A stretch of DNA of 64,000 nucleotides, taken from NCBI GenBank assembly GCA_903642325.1, contig CAHJWM010000002.1, positions 1 to 64,000 on the forward strand, given 5' to 3'. Under the pieces are notes generated by a model, which searched no databases, had not been told where the DNA came from, and saw only the letters and a list, made by a program, of their open reading frames with translations. Source of the stretch: Myxococcales bacterium. GTDB lineage: Bacteria > Myxococcota_A > Polyangia > Polyangiales > Polyangiaceae. The translations under genes were made by a program, and so were the position numbers. Shown here piece by piece: positions 8,807-18,262 of the stretch (within the stretch, counting starts at the first letter, position 1; each line of letters opens with the position of its first letter).

Positions 8807-10282
8807 TCAGCGCCAGCCGCGGAGCACGCCGAGCGCCTCGGAATTCAGCTGCACGGCGCGCGCTTCGCTCCCGGCCTCGGTGTAACAGCGGAGCTCCGGA
8901 GCGTTGCCCGACGGGCGCAAATGCACGACCTCACCGGAAGCAAACGTGATGCGCAAGCCGTCTACGTTGGATATGTCGGTAACGTGCCCGAGATTCGGAA
9001 ACTCTTTGGCAATTGCCCCTGGCCCGCCCTGCGCGAGGGCCCCGAGGCGCTCCCTGGAGAGCGCGGTTGGGAAATCCTCTAGGCGATCACTCGCGGTAAA
9101 ACGTTGCGGTAGCCGGCCGAGGAGCACAGAGATCGGAACGCCCGCCTTGCGCGCGCTAAGCAGGACAGCGAGATGAACGAGCAAGGCGTCCCGGGTTGGT
9201 AGGGCCGGCAAGGGGCCCGACAACGTAAAGCTCGTTGCGGTGAGAAACCCGCCATTGGCCTCGTAGCCGACGACTTTTTCCGCGCCACCCAGCGCGCCGT
9301 TCATGGCTTCGATCACGTACGGAGAACCGATTCGGGTTCGCGCGACGCGCGCGAATGCGCCGCATTGCTCGACGGCGGTGTTGCAGCTGACCGGGGTGGC
9401 GACGAACGTCGCGCCCAACATTTGCGCCGTCACGATACCCGCCACGTCGCCGCGCAACCACTTGCCGTGCTCGTCGCTGACGAGCGGGCGGTCACTGTCA
9501 CCGTCGGTGGAGACGATGGTCTCGAAATCATTCTCGCTACTCCAGCGCGCAGCCGATGCGACGTCCTCAGGACGGATCGCTTCGGTGTCGACGGGAATGA
9601 ACGCGTCCGAACGGCCGAGACGCGTAACCTGGGCACCCAAGCCGCGGAAGACGCGAAAACAAATGTCACGGCCGACCGCGGAGTGTTCGAACAAGCCGAT
9701 GCGAGCCCCGTTCAGTGCGCCCTCGCCGAAGGCATCGAAGTAACGCTGGACATAACGCTTTTCTACGGAGCTCTCGACCGGAGGTTCCAGCGCCTGGGCC
9801 GCCGCAAGCGTTGCTCCGTTCGCGTCGAAGTCCGCGGGCAGCTCGACTACTTGCTCTTTCATTCCGGGCTCGTCCCGCTTCAGCAGCTCGCTCTGCGAGC
9901 GGTTGAACTTGATGCCGTTGCGATCGTCCGGGATGTGGCTGCCGGTGACCATGATCGACGGGATGCGCGCGTCGAACCCGTACAAGGCAATGGCGGGCGA
10001 TGGCACCCGCCCGCCGTTGATCGGAACGCCGCCGTGATCGACGACCGCCTTCATCACCGCGCGCATGATACGGGGCGTGCTGGAACGCAGGTCACCCGCG
10101 ACTGCCACCCGCCCCCCGCGCACGATCTCGTTCTCGCGCTCCAGATATTGGAGAAAGCCGCGCGTGTACGCGTAACAGACCTCGTCGGTCATGGCGCTGA
10201 CCAAACCGCGAGCGCCACTCGTGCCAAACGCGACGCCGCTGTGATCCATCACCTCTGCGATCGAGACTTTACGGGCCGGCAT
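8807..10282 (-). CDS. Phosphomannomutase/phosphoglucomutase-family phosphohexomutase
   Basis: A 491-aa alpha-D-phosphohexomutase. Signatures in order: FGTSGARGLV, a phosphoserine loop TGSHIPDDRNGIKF, the metal loop STDGDSDRPL, the sugar loop GYEANGGF and the phosphate-binding RPSGNAPELRCY. The EANGG sugar loop differs from the GGEESAG of the pgm-type enzyme at 2758-4401, and the serine loop has SHIPDD in place of SHNPP, so specificity is probably for mannose-6-P, glucosamine-6-P or both. The start is ATG 10282. It ends 7 nt from the convergent GYF_2-like gene. GDP-mannose supply for the GT4/GH130 pair is a plausible but unproven link. Confidence 0.87.
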   Translation of the reverse strand: MPARKVSIAEVMDHSGVAFGTSGARGLVSAMTDEVCYAYTRGFLQYLERENEIVRGGRVAVAGDLRSSTPRIMRAVMKAVVDHGGVPINGGRVPSPAIALYGFDARIPSIMVTGSHIPDDRNGIKFNRSQSELLKRDEPGMKEQVVELPADFDANGATLAAAQALEPPVESSVEKRYVQRYFDAFGEGALNGARIGLFEHSAVGRDICFRVFRGLGAQVTRLGRSDAFIPVDTEAIRPEDVASAARWSSENDFETIVSTDGDSDRPLVSDEHGKWLRGDVAGIVTAQMLGATFVATPVSCNTAVEQCGAFARVARTRIGSPYVIEAMNGALGGAEKVVGYEANGGFLTATSFTLSGPLPALPTRDALLVHLAVLLSARKAGVPISVLLGRLPQRFTASDRLEDFPTALSRERLGALAQGGPGAIAKEFPNLGHVTDISNVDGLRITFASGEVVHLRPSGNAPELRCYTEAGSEARAVQLNSEALGVLRGWR

Positions 10283-10439
10283 GATGGCCAATCATACACG
10301 AGCGCGCGGCCGCGCACCGGCGAGACCGCGCATCACGAGCTCGCGCGAGGGCCGGGTCGAAGCTCCAAGCTCGACTCGACGGTACCGCGCCGAGTCGTTG
10401 GTTGCGGGGGCGGCCGTGGGGGGCGAGCGCTCGTTCGAG

Positions 10440-11315
10440 TCAGCCCAGCGCTTCGACGTCGACGGACACGGCAATGCTGTGCGCCCCGCCGCCCAGCACG
10501 ACGCCGGTGAGCGGACTCACGTCACTGAAATCGCGACCCCAGCCCACCGTGACGTGGCGCGTAGCGGGCACGATGGCATTGGTCGGGTCGAAGTCGAACC
10601 AGCCGAAGCCAGGAATGTAAACGGACGCCCAAGCATGTGACGCGTCGGAGCCGACGAGACGAGGGCGATCGAGAGGCGGGTCGGTCTCCAGGTAGCCGGA
10701 GACGTAACGGGCGGCGAGGCCGAGCGAGCGGAGTGCGCCGACCGCGACATGCGCGAAGTCCTGACACACGCCGCGTTTATCGCGGAGCACCTGGGCGAGC
10801 GGCGTACTGATGTCGGTCGCGCGTGGGTCGTACGTAAATTCGTCGAAGATCTGTCGATTGAAGGCCAACACCGACTCGAACAGAGAGCGCTTTGGCGCGA
10901 AGGACGGCGCGGCGTATGCAGCGAGCAACGAGTGCGCGCGCACCAACGGGGAGTCGAAGCGGTACTCGCTCACCTCGACCAAACCGCGGTCGGCGGCCAA
11001 GCGCTCGGCGGCATCTTCCCAGCTGACGCGCGCCGCGAGCCCCTCGGGCGTATCGCGCTCTCGAAGCCCGATGTAAGTCTTGGCCGTGACCACGAGCGCG
11101 TCGTGCTCGCTGAGGATTTCGATGAAGTGGGCGCGGTTTCCGAAATAATCGTGTTCCTCGTACAGGCTCGCGGGCTCGGGCGTCACGTCCAAGGAGTAGC
11201 CAGACACGCGCTGGAACTGCAGCGGCCGCGGCGCCAAGTGCGCAATGTGGTGTGCGTGCACGACCGGACTCTCGTATTCGTAGCTGGTCGAGTGGTTGAC
11301 GCTGAACATCCTCAT
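10440..11315 (-). CDS. Transglutaminase-like cysteine peptidase-fold protein (with alpha-E/ATP-grasp partner)
   Basis: A 291-aa protein. The N-terminal domain (FSVNHSTSYEYESPV, then LAPRPLQFQRV) is the beta-sandwich found before this class of transglutaminase-like domain. The catalytic triad is visible: Cys in KRGVCQDFAH, His in SDASHAWASVYIPG and Asp in WFDFDPTN. The ATG at 11315 overlaps the stop of the upstream fused ATP-grasp/alpha-E gene (ATGA), so the two are translationally coupled. Families with this trio have been proposed from genomics (Iyer and Aravind's amidoligase work) to build and cut peptide or amide bonds; the product is unknown. Confidence 0.9.
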   Translation of the reverse strand: MRMFSVNHSTSYEYESPVVHAHHIAHLAPRPLQFQRVSGYSLDVTPEPASLYEEHDYFGNRAHFIEILSEHDALVVTAKTYIGLRERDTPEGLAARVSWEDAAERLAADRGLVEVSEYRFDSPLVRAHSLLAAYAAPSFAPKRSLFESVLAFNRQIFDEFTYDPRATDISTPLAQVLRDKRGVCQDFAHVAVGALRSLGLAARYVSGYLETDPPLDRPRLVGSDASHAWASVYIPGFGWFDFDPTNAIVPATRHVTVGWGRDFSDVSPLTGVVLGGGAHSIAVSVDVEALG

Positions 11316-13864
11316 TTCGCCTCCAGATCCTCGTTGATCCAAACCGGTGGGGAGACCGCACGCGAGGAGGCCAGATGCGAAAAAAAAGTGTGCCCGACCT
11401 CGTCCGAGAATTGCCAGAGCAGCGTCGCGGACTCTTCGAGCAGCTGCCGCAGGCCGGAGCCGTCACCGGCGCAGGCCTGTTCGATATCCGCCGTGAGGAG
11501 CGCGCTCTGTAGGGCAATTAGGCGGCGCTCGGCGCGGCTCCGCGTCACGTCTCCGTCGATGCGCAACCGTTTGAAATGCTCCATCAGCGCCTCGACTTGG
11601 AACGCAACGGAGCGTGGGTTACTGGTGTCGGTCAGCAATAGATCTACGACCGGTGCGACCTGCAGCGTGCTCAAATAGCGGGCGCGGTAGGTCAGCAAGC
11701 TGTCGGCGACCTCCAGCAACGCTTCCATATGCACGCGGGATGCGCCGGCTGGCAGCAGCGCTTGGAGCTGAACGAGTGAAAGCGCGCCGCGCTCTACACG
11801 GCGACCCATGTCGAGGAAAGCCCAGGCGTGACTGCGAACCATATTGTCCAGCGTGGTGCCGCTGACGGCGGCCAGGGTGATCAGTATCTGATCGAGAACA
11901 TCCACCGCATTGCCTAGTTTTTCATGGGCGGGGTGCGTTTCGAGCGAATTCGAAAGCCGCCGCAGGACGTGCCAGGCGTCACGCGATAGACGGCTCCGCA
12001 CGCCGAGCGTCAGCTCGTGCACTCGGCGCAAGATGCCGCGCAGATTGTTGGGTGCGTCCGTGTCGAATAAAACGCCCAGCAGAATGGCCTCCGCCACCGC
12101 GGCGGGCGCGCCGCCACGCACGGGCGTGGGCTTTACCTCTTTCGCTACCGGCGTGACACCCGAGCGCTGGAGGGCGTCTAGGATCGCTCCTAGCGCGAGC
12201 GGCGCATCCGGCGCCGCTTCCAGCGTTGCACGCTCGATTCCAGCGCGGGTGAGGCGCGCGGTGCAATCACAACGCTCCACGTAGCGCCCGAGCCAATAGA
12301 TGTCGTCCAAAAGGCGGCTCGGCAGATCGAGCCCGCCCCGCTTCAAGTCAACGCGGCGGTCAGGCATGGACGGCAGCACCGGCTCCGCGCTTCCCGGGGC
12401 CGAAGGCACCCAGACATCCTTGCTGACGGCATTGCTGCGGATAGCCAAGAACAGGCCGTCGGGTGATTCGTTGATGCGCGCAAGACCGCCCGGCATCACG
12501 TCGTAGTCTTCACCATCGCGACACAAAAATGCGCGCCAGGCGAGGCCGCCCGGATGGACGCCCTGGGTATCCCAGACGGGCACGGTGGATAGGCCCACCC
12601 AGCGCTCGGCAACGTAGTCTTCCGGACGAGCCTTCAACCGCTCGATCAGAGCCGCGCGCCCTTTCTGGTCCATTTGCGCGGGCACGAAGGGATCCCCGCG
12701 GCGGTCGCCGAAAGCAGGCTTGATCACGAGCTCGTCGAGTATGCCAAGCACGAGCGATAGAGATTGAGGATCACCGCACCAAAATGTGGGCACGGACTCG
12801 AGCTGCAACTCCTCACCCAAAACTGCCCGCGCAAGCCCCGGCAGATACGCCTTGAGCGCTGGCATCTCGGTAATCACCGAACCCAGCGGGTTCGCAAGAC
12901 CGATGTTGCCGGCACGGGCGGCGGAGACGAGGCCCGCCACGCCTTGCGTAGACCCGCCGCGCAGCGCCAACGCATCGCACCAGGCATCGCCCACGCGGCG
13001 TAAAAGCACGTCTACCCGGCGCAAACCGGACAAGGTTTTGAGGTAGACGATATTGTCACGAACCGTGAGGTCGCGACCTTCGACCAGCTCGTACCCCAAA
13101 TAGCGCGCCAAGTAGGCGTGCTCGAAAGAGCTTTCGTCACGTGCGCCGGCTGACAACAGAAGCACTCGCGGTTGCCCGCCATTGGTTTTGGGTGCGAGGC
13201 TCTCGATCGTGCGTCGCATCTTGGCGAAGAAGCCTGCGATTCGCTCGACCCGGTACTCTCGGAACAGGTCCGGCAACGTGCGGCCCATGACCAGACGATT
13301 CTCGAGCGCATAACCCGCGCCCGTGGGCGCTTGCGTCCGGTCAGAATAGATCGTGAACTTGCCGTCTGGGTCGCGACCGATATCGGCTGCGTACAGGTGC
13401 AGGCGATGTCTTCCAACGGGCTCCCAGCCGTGGCACGGGCGCAAGAAATCCGGATGTCCGAGGACGAGCTCGGCCGGCAGTAGGCCCTCGCGAACGAGCC
13501 GCTGCGGCCCGTAACAATCGGCGATGATCTCGTTCAGGAGACGAGCCCGCTGACGCAAGCCGCGGCAGAGCGTGAGCCACTCCACCCGGTCCACCAAATA
13601 AGGAAGCACGTCTAGATGCCAAGGCCGGTTCGTCCCCTCAGGTACGCCCAGGATATTGAACGTGACCTCCTGTTCGGTGATCCGCCAACGTACCGACTTT
13701 TGCAGCTGGTCGAGCTCGACCGGCGACCGGTCCGAAAGGAAACGACCCAACAAACTCTGATGCTTGCGAAGCTCACCGCCCGCGTCACGGAATTCGTCGA
13801 ACGCGGTCACGGAGTGCTCGAGCACGTTCGACGATCCGATGTACGGCCAAGAATCGACTGCCAC
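11312..13864 (-). CDS. Fusion of circularly permuted type-2 ATP-grasp and alpha-E domains
   Basis: An 850-aa protein. Residues 1 to about 480 form a circularly permuted ATP-grasp ligase (FTIYSDRTQAPTGAGYALENR, then LVIKPAFGDRRGDPF and VMPGGLARI). Residues from about 505 to 850 form the all-helical alpha-E domain (LDLPSRLLDDIYWLGRYVERC, conserved YW..RY.ER box). In most genomes, and in the second set at 17240-19744, these are separate proteins; the fusion shows that the two act together. The predicted role is ATP-dependent amide or peptide ligation. The start is GTG 13864; the upstream large transglutaminase ends 44 nt away. It overlaps the next gene by ATGA. Confidence 0.9.
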   Translation of the reverse strand: MAVDSWPYIGSSNVLEHSVTAFDEFRDAGGELRKHQSLLGRFLSDRSPVELDQLQKSVRWRITEQEVTFNILGVPEGTNRPWHLDVLPYLVDRVEWLTLCRGLRQRARLLNEIIADCYGPQRLVREGLLPAELVLGHPDFLRPCHGWEPVGRHRLHLYAADIGRDPDGKFTIYSDRTQAPTGAGYALENRLVMGRTLPDLFREYRVERIAGFFAKMRRTIESLAPKTNGGQPRVLLLSAGARDESSFEHAYLARYLGYELVEGRDLTVRDNIVYLKTLSGLRRVDVLLRRVGDAWCDALALRGGSTQGVAGLVSAARAGNIGLANPLGSVITEMPALKAYLPGLARAVLGEELQLESVPTFWCGDPQSLSLVLGILDELVIKPAFGDRRGDPFVPAQMDQKGRAALIERLKARPEDYVAERWVGLSTVPVWDTQGVHPGGLAWRAFLCRDGEDYDVMPGGLARINESPDGLFLAIRSNAVSKDVWVPSAPGSAEPVLPSMPDRRVDLKRGGLDLPSRLLDDIYWLGRYVERCDCTARLTRAGIERATLEAAPDAPLALGAILDALQRSGVTPVAKEVKPTPVRGGAPAAVAEAILLGVLFDTDAPNNLRGILRRVHELTLGVRSRLSRDAWHVLRRLSNSLETHPAHEKLGNAVDVLDQILITLAAVSGTTLDNMVRSHAWAFLDMGRRVERGALSLVQLQALLPAGASRVHMEALLEVADSLLTYRARYLSTLQVAPVVDLLLTDTSNPRSVAFQVEALMEHFKRLRIDGDVTRSRAERRLIALQSALLTADIEQACAGDGSGLRQLLEESATLLWQFSDEVGHTFFSHLASSRAVSPPVWINEDLEAK

Positions 13865-13907
13865 CGCCTGCTGTCATACGCGATACCTGGGCGAAAAGTC
13901 ACGCATC

Positions 13908-16900
13908 TCACGGCATGCGACGCAAATCGAGAGTGAATGGAAAGTGGGGATCGATGCGCGGTGTACGGACCGGAAAACGGCCCGGTACATGCCCCATGTG
14001 ATCGAAGCGGGCGATGCGCCGACTTTCGGCGGCCGCCGCGTTGACCGGGCGAACTTCGTTGGCGCGCCCGCCTGGGTGAACGACGTGATAGGTGCAGCCA
14101 GCGATCGCCCGCTGGTTCCAGCTATCGTAAAGATCGATGTGCAGCGGTCCGTGCACGCCGATGGTTGGATGCAAACAGGACGGCGGCTGCCACGCTCGGA
14201 AGCGCACGCCGGCGACACCCTCGCCCACGACCCCCGTAGGTTGAAGGGGCAATGCATAGCCATTGACCGTGATCAGATGGCGCCCCTCGGTCAGGCCGAT
14301 CGCGCGCACCTGCAAGCGCTCGAGCGACGAGTCGACGTAGCGAGCTTGCCCGCCCGCCGCGCTTTCTTCACCGAGTACGTTCCACGGCTCGAGCGCGCCG
14401 CGGATTTCCATCAGCACGCCATCTTTTGCCATGCGACCATAGAACGGGAAGCGAAACTCGTAATGCGGGCGGAACCACTCCGCATCGAATTCATAGCCGC
14501 GCCCGTTCAGGTCACGAATCACGTCCGCAAAGTCTTGCTGCACGAAGTGCGGCAAAAGGAAGCGATCGTGCAACAACGTACCCCACTTTACGAGGGGCGC
14601 GCGATAGGGCCGCTCCCAAAACGCGGACACCAGTGAGCGCAGCAATAGCTGCTGCGCGCTGGACATCCGATAGTGCGGCGGCATCTCGAACGCGCGCAGC
14701 TCCAGCAGGCCCAGGCGCCCGGTGGGACCATCCGGTGAGTAAAGCTTATCGATGCAAAATTCGGAGCGATGAGTGTTGCCGGTGACGTCCGTCAGCAAGT
14801 GACGGAAGATGCGATCCACGAGCCACGGTGGGCTGTAGCCGCCGACCTCCGGAAGCTCGCGAAACGCCACTTCGAGCTCGTACACGGAGTCGTTGCGGGC
14901 TTCGTCGACGCGCGGTGCCTGCGAGGTGGGCCCGATGAATCGACCAGAGAACAAGTACGACAGAGACGGATGGTTGTTCCAGAAGGCAACCAGGCTCGCC
15001 AGTAAATCCGGGCGCCGCAAGAACGGGCTGTCGGCGGAAGTCGCGCCGCCCATGACCATGTGGTTGCCACCGCCCGAGCCAATGTGCGCGCCGTCGAGCT
15101 CGAATTTTTCGGCGGTGAGGAGCTCTTCGCGCGCCGCGCCGTACAGGCTCTCGGTTTGTGCGACGAGCTCTGCCCAGTTTCTCACCGGTGGGACGTTGAC
15201 CTCGATCACGCCCGGGTCTGGTGTGATGCGAAACACGCCGAGCCGCGGATCGTTCGGCGGCTCGTAACCTTCGATCTGAATCGGCATCTTCAGGTCACGC
15301 GCCGTGGCCTCGACCGCGGCCACGAGCTCGAGGTATTTCTCGAGCTGGGGGATGGGCGGCATGAACACGTGCAAGATGCCATTCCGAGGCTCGACACACA
15401 GCGCCGTGCGGGTGATGCCCGTGGCGGACTCCTGTGATAGCGGCTTGAGCTGCGGGTCGGCGTTCGTGAACGGCTCGTTCAGCGCCCCCGGCCGCTGCGG
15501 GCGGCGAACGGCTGGCCGCACCTCCGCCGGCCTAGGCGGGAAGACGAAGCTCTCTGGTAACGAACCGCGCTCGGCAAATGGATCGAGCGGCTGTTCGAGG
15601 TCCGAGTCGGCGGCTGCCATCCACGGTGCGGAATCGAGCGGTAGACGAAGGCCCATGGCTGAGTCACCCGGAACCAAGAACAACTGTTCTTCGCGCAAGA
15701 ACCACGAACCGGAAACCCAGCCGCCGCTGTACGCGAGCGGCAGCGTGTAACCGACGACGCTGCCCAAGTCTTGCCGGAACACGCGCGCAATGCGGTCGCG
15801 CTCGATGGGATCGGCAAGCTTACTCTTCAGAGGGTCGACGTTCGACGGCAAGCGGCGCTCCCGCCACATGTAGTAATAGGCGTCCTCATAAGCGGGCATC
15901 AGGCCATGCTTTTCGAGACCCAATACTTCGATCAAGCGCTTCACGAAGCGCTCTGCTTCTGGTTGCTTGTGCCCGGGGGGCGCCGACTCTTCCGCGATGA
16001 GCTGAGGATCGGACCACACCGGGACCCCGTCGCGGCGGTAAAAGCAACCGAGCGCCCAGCGGGGCAATTGCTCACCCGGGTACCACTTGCCTTGACCGTG
16101 ATGGAGCATGGCTCCGGGCTGCCAAAGCGCGTGCAAGCGCCGTAACAAGCGATCAGCGATGGGTAGCTTCTGGCCCCCCATCGCCGCCACGTTCCATTCG
16201 GGCTCGTCGGGCTCGAGCGAGCTCACGAAGGTCGGTTCGCCGCCCATGGTGAGCCGAACGTCCTGAGCTTCCAGCTGGAGGTCGACTTCTTCGCCGAGCT
16301 TCAAGATGGCTTGCCACTGGGCTTCCGTGTACGGCTTCGTGACGCGGGGCACGTCTATCACGCGCTCGACCGACATCTCGAAACCAAACTCCGTTTCGAC
16401 CTTTTCGACTCCGCCCTCGATCGGTGCAGCCGACAGCGGATCGGGGCTGACCGCGAGCGGAATGTGACCTTCGGCCGTGAGGAGTCCGGAGGTTGGGTCG
16501 AGACCAATCCAACCAGCCCCTGGAATGTACGCCTCGCACCAGGCGTGCAAATCGGTAAAATCGACGGTCGGGCCGGTGGGGCCGACCACCGGCTTTTCGT
16601 CAGCGACCAATTGAATCAAATAGCCGGACACGAAGCGTGCGGCGATGCCGAGCTCGCGTAGAACGCGCACGAGCAGCCAGCTCGAATCACGACAAGAGCC
16701 CATGCCGAGCTCGAGCGTCTGCTCCGGCGATTGCACCCCGGGCTCCAAGCGGATTACGTATTTGACGGCTTCGTTGACGACGCGGTTCACGTCGATCAAA
16801 AAATCCACGGTACGCCGCTCGGTGCGGTCGATGTTCAGCATGAACTTGTCGAAGCGCTCACCGGCCGCTACTTTGGCAAAGTAGGGCTGGAGCTCGTGCT

Positions 16901-17231
16901 CGAGCGTCTTCTCGTATTCGAATGGCGTTTTCTCCGCGCTCGGCTCCAGAAAGAAGTCGAACGGGTTGTACGACTCGAGGTCCGCGATCAGGTCCACGGT
17001 GACGCTGAAGTGCTTCGTCTTTTCAGGGAAGACGACCCGTGCGAGGTAATTGCCCTGGGGATCCTGCTGCCAATTGAGAAAATGCTCAGGCGGCTGAATA
17101 TCCAGCGAATACGCGTGGATCGGAGTCCGATTGTGCGGTGCCGGCCGCAGGCGGATGACCTGAGGTGAAAGCGTAACCGCGCGCTCGTAATCGTAGCGAG
17201 TCTTGTGGCGAAGAGCGATGCGTATAGACAA
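13908..17231 (-). CDS. Large transglutaminase-like protein with DUF2126 C-terminal region
   Basis: A 1107-aa protein. The N-terminal 300 residues are a transglutaminase-like peptidase with the beta-sandwich opening (RIALRHKTRYDYERAV) and triad Cys (MGSCRDSSWLL), His (DLHAWCEAYIPG) and Asp (WIGLDPTSG). From about residue 330 to the end lies the DUF2126 region, including MGGEPTFVSS, GSGGGNHMVMGG and ELRAFEMPPHYRMS, a segment usually found fused to this transglutaminase class. The start appears to be TTG 17231, giving the family-typical N-terminus 8 nt after the alpha-E stop; there is no ATG near. It is the third gene of a five-gene block. Confidence 0.9.
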   Translation of the reverse strand: MSIRIALRHKTRYDYERAVTLSPQVIRLRPAPHNRTPIHAYSLDIQPPEHFLNWQQDPQGNYLARVVFPEKTKHFSVTVDLIADLESYNPFDFFLEPSAEKTPFEYEKTLEHELQPYFAKVAAGERFDKFMLNIDRTERRTVDFLIDVNRVVNEAVKYVIRLEPGVQSPEQTLELGMGSCRDSSWLLVRVLRELGIAARFVSGYLIQLVADEKPVVGPTGPTVDFTDLHAWCEAYIPGAGWIGLDPTSGLLTAEGHIPLAVSPDPLSAAPIEGGVEKVETEFGFEMSVERVIDVPRVTKPYTEAQWQAILKLGEEVDLQLEAQDVRLTMGGEPTFVSSLEPDEPEWNVAAMGGQKLPIADRLLRRLHALWQPGAMLHHGQGKWYPGEQLPRWALGCFYRRDGVPVWSDPQLIAEESAPPGHKQPEAERFVKRLIEVLGLEKHGLMPAYEDAYYYMWRERRLPSNVDPLKSKLADPIERDRIARVFRQDLGSVVGYTLPLAYSGGWVSGSWFLREEQLFLVPGDSAMGLRLPLDSAPWMAAADSDLEQPLDPFAERGSLPESFVFPPRPAEVRPAVRRPQRPGALNEPFTNADPQLKPLSQESATGITRTALCVEPRNGILHVFMPPIPQLEKYLELVAAVEATARDLKMPIQIEGYEPPNDPRLGVFRITPDPGVIEVNVPPVRNWAELVAQTESLYGAAREELLTAEKFELDGAHIGSGGGNHMVMGGATSADSPFLRRPDLLASLVAFWNNHPSLSYLFSGRFIGPTSQAPRVDEARNDSVYELEVAFRELPEVGGYSPPWLVDRIFRHLLTDVTGNTHRSEFCIDKLYSPDGPTGRLGLLELRAFEMPPHYRMSSAQQLLLRSLVSAFWERPYRAPLVKWGTLLHDRFLLPHFVQQDFADVIRDLNGRGYEFDAEWFRPHYEFRFPFYGRMAKDGVLMEIRGALEPWNVLGEESAAGGQARYVDSSLERLQVRAIGLTEGRHLITVNGYALPLQPTGVVGEGVAGVRFRAWQPPSCLHPTIGVHGPLHIDLYDSWNQRAIAGCTYHVVHPGGRANEVRPVNAAAAESRRIARFDHMGHVPGRFPVRTPRIDPHFPFTLDLRRMP

Positions 17232-17239
17232 CTGGTTAC

Positions 17240-18181
17240 TCAGACCTGGAAAAATTGCTGGTGAATCGCCGTGCCGATGTCATTGAGGGCCCCCTGTAAC
17301 TCGTCCACGTACTCGTGTAGCCCCCCCGCCATGACGTCGTCGATCGTCACGTAGTCGAGCCGTGCTCTGAGCTGGCCGAGCAAGCGTTCGGCTTCGCATT
17401 GGTAAGTTCCGATAGGCGAGCGCATCAGCGCGTGCAGACTCTCTTGCGCTTGTCGCACGCAATATGAGATGGCGCGCGGGAAGTTCTGATTGAGAAGCAA
17501 GAACTGCGACACATTCGAGGGCGACGTGACGTGGTAGAGCTGCCGATACATCTGGAGGGCGCTCGCCGAGTTCAAGAGCGCAGTCCATCCCAGTTGGTCG
17601 ACCGTTGTGCCGATCCCGTTGCCGACGGGGAGCAACAAGAAATATTTTACGTCCAAAATGCGAGAGGTTTTGTCAGCTCGCTCGAGCATCCGGCCGAGTC
17701 GTGCGAAATGCCAGGCCTCGCCGCGCGAGAGGGTGGCGTCGGTCACACCCTCGAAATAGATTCCGGCGCGCTTCACGCGCCCGTAAAAGTCGTTCAGATT
17801 TTCCGGCGCGACGTCGGGGCGCGCGGCCTGCACGACCATCAGGTAGAACTCGTTCAGCTCCTGCCACATTTCTCGCGATATGATGTCACGGACGGTGCGC
17901 GCGTTCTCGCGGGCCGAAGCCACACTGGCCAAGATGGAGCTTGGGTACTCACTGTCGAAGGTTAGAAACTGGGAGACTGCCTGAGGCGTGAACCTACCGA
18001 AGCGCTCGGCGAACAGATCCTGATCCCCGGTGATCATCACCAGGCTTTCCCAACCGCTTTTTTGTTCGATTTGCGAGTCCAGGAGTAAGTTCATGTTCAC
18101 GTCGATGAAGCGCGCCACGTTCTCTGCGCGCTCCACGTAGCGGCTCGACCAGTAAATCGCCTCGGCAACTCGGGACAGCAT
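17240..18181 (-). CDS. Alpha-E domain protein
   Basis: A 313-aa all-helical protein, stand-alone version of the alpha-E module. The N-terminal box MLSRVAEAIYWSSRYVERAE is diagnostic, followed by the long helical bundle (FLTFDSEYPSSI, ENARTVRDIISREMW, HFARLGRMLERADKTSR). The biochemical function is unknown; it always travels with circularly permuted ATP-grasp and transglutaminase-like genes. It lies 81 nt downstream of the ATP-grasp gene and 8 nt upstream of the large transglutaminase, on the same strand. Confidence 0.92.
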   Translation of the reverse strand: MLSRVAEAIYWSSRYVERAENVARFIDVNMNLLLDSQIEQKSGWESLVMITGDQDLFAERFGRFTPQAVSQFLTFDSEYPSSILASVASARENARTVRDIISREMWQELNEFYLMVVQAARPDVAPENLNDFYGRVKRAGIYFEGVTDATLSRGEAWHFARLGRMLERADKTSRILDVKYFLLLPVGNGIGTTVDQLGWTALLNSASALQMYRQLYHVTSPSNVSQFLLLNQNFPRAISYCVRQAQESLHALMRSPIGTYQCEAERLLGQLRARLDYVTIDDVMAGGLHEYVDELQGALNDIGTAIHQQFFQV

Positions 18182-18262
18182 CTTCTTCTTGTTTAATTCG
18201 GCAACGGCAGGCTTGAAATTCGAAAACGACTATTTCGCTCGCAACCCGCTTATCGAAGCAAC

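Noticed and set aside
10211-10226. Minus-strand TGGCAC-N5-GCGCT inside the phosphohexomutase gene
   Set aside because: It is in the coding sequence near the N-terminal FGTSGARG motif, and its -12 element is poor.
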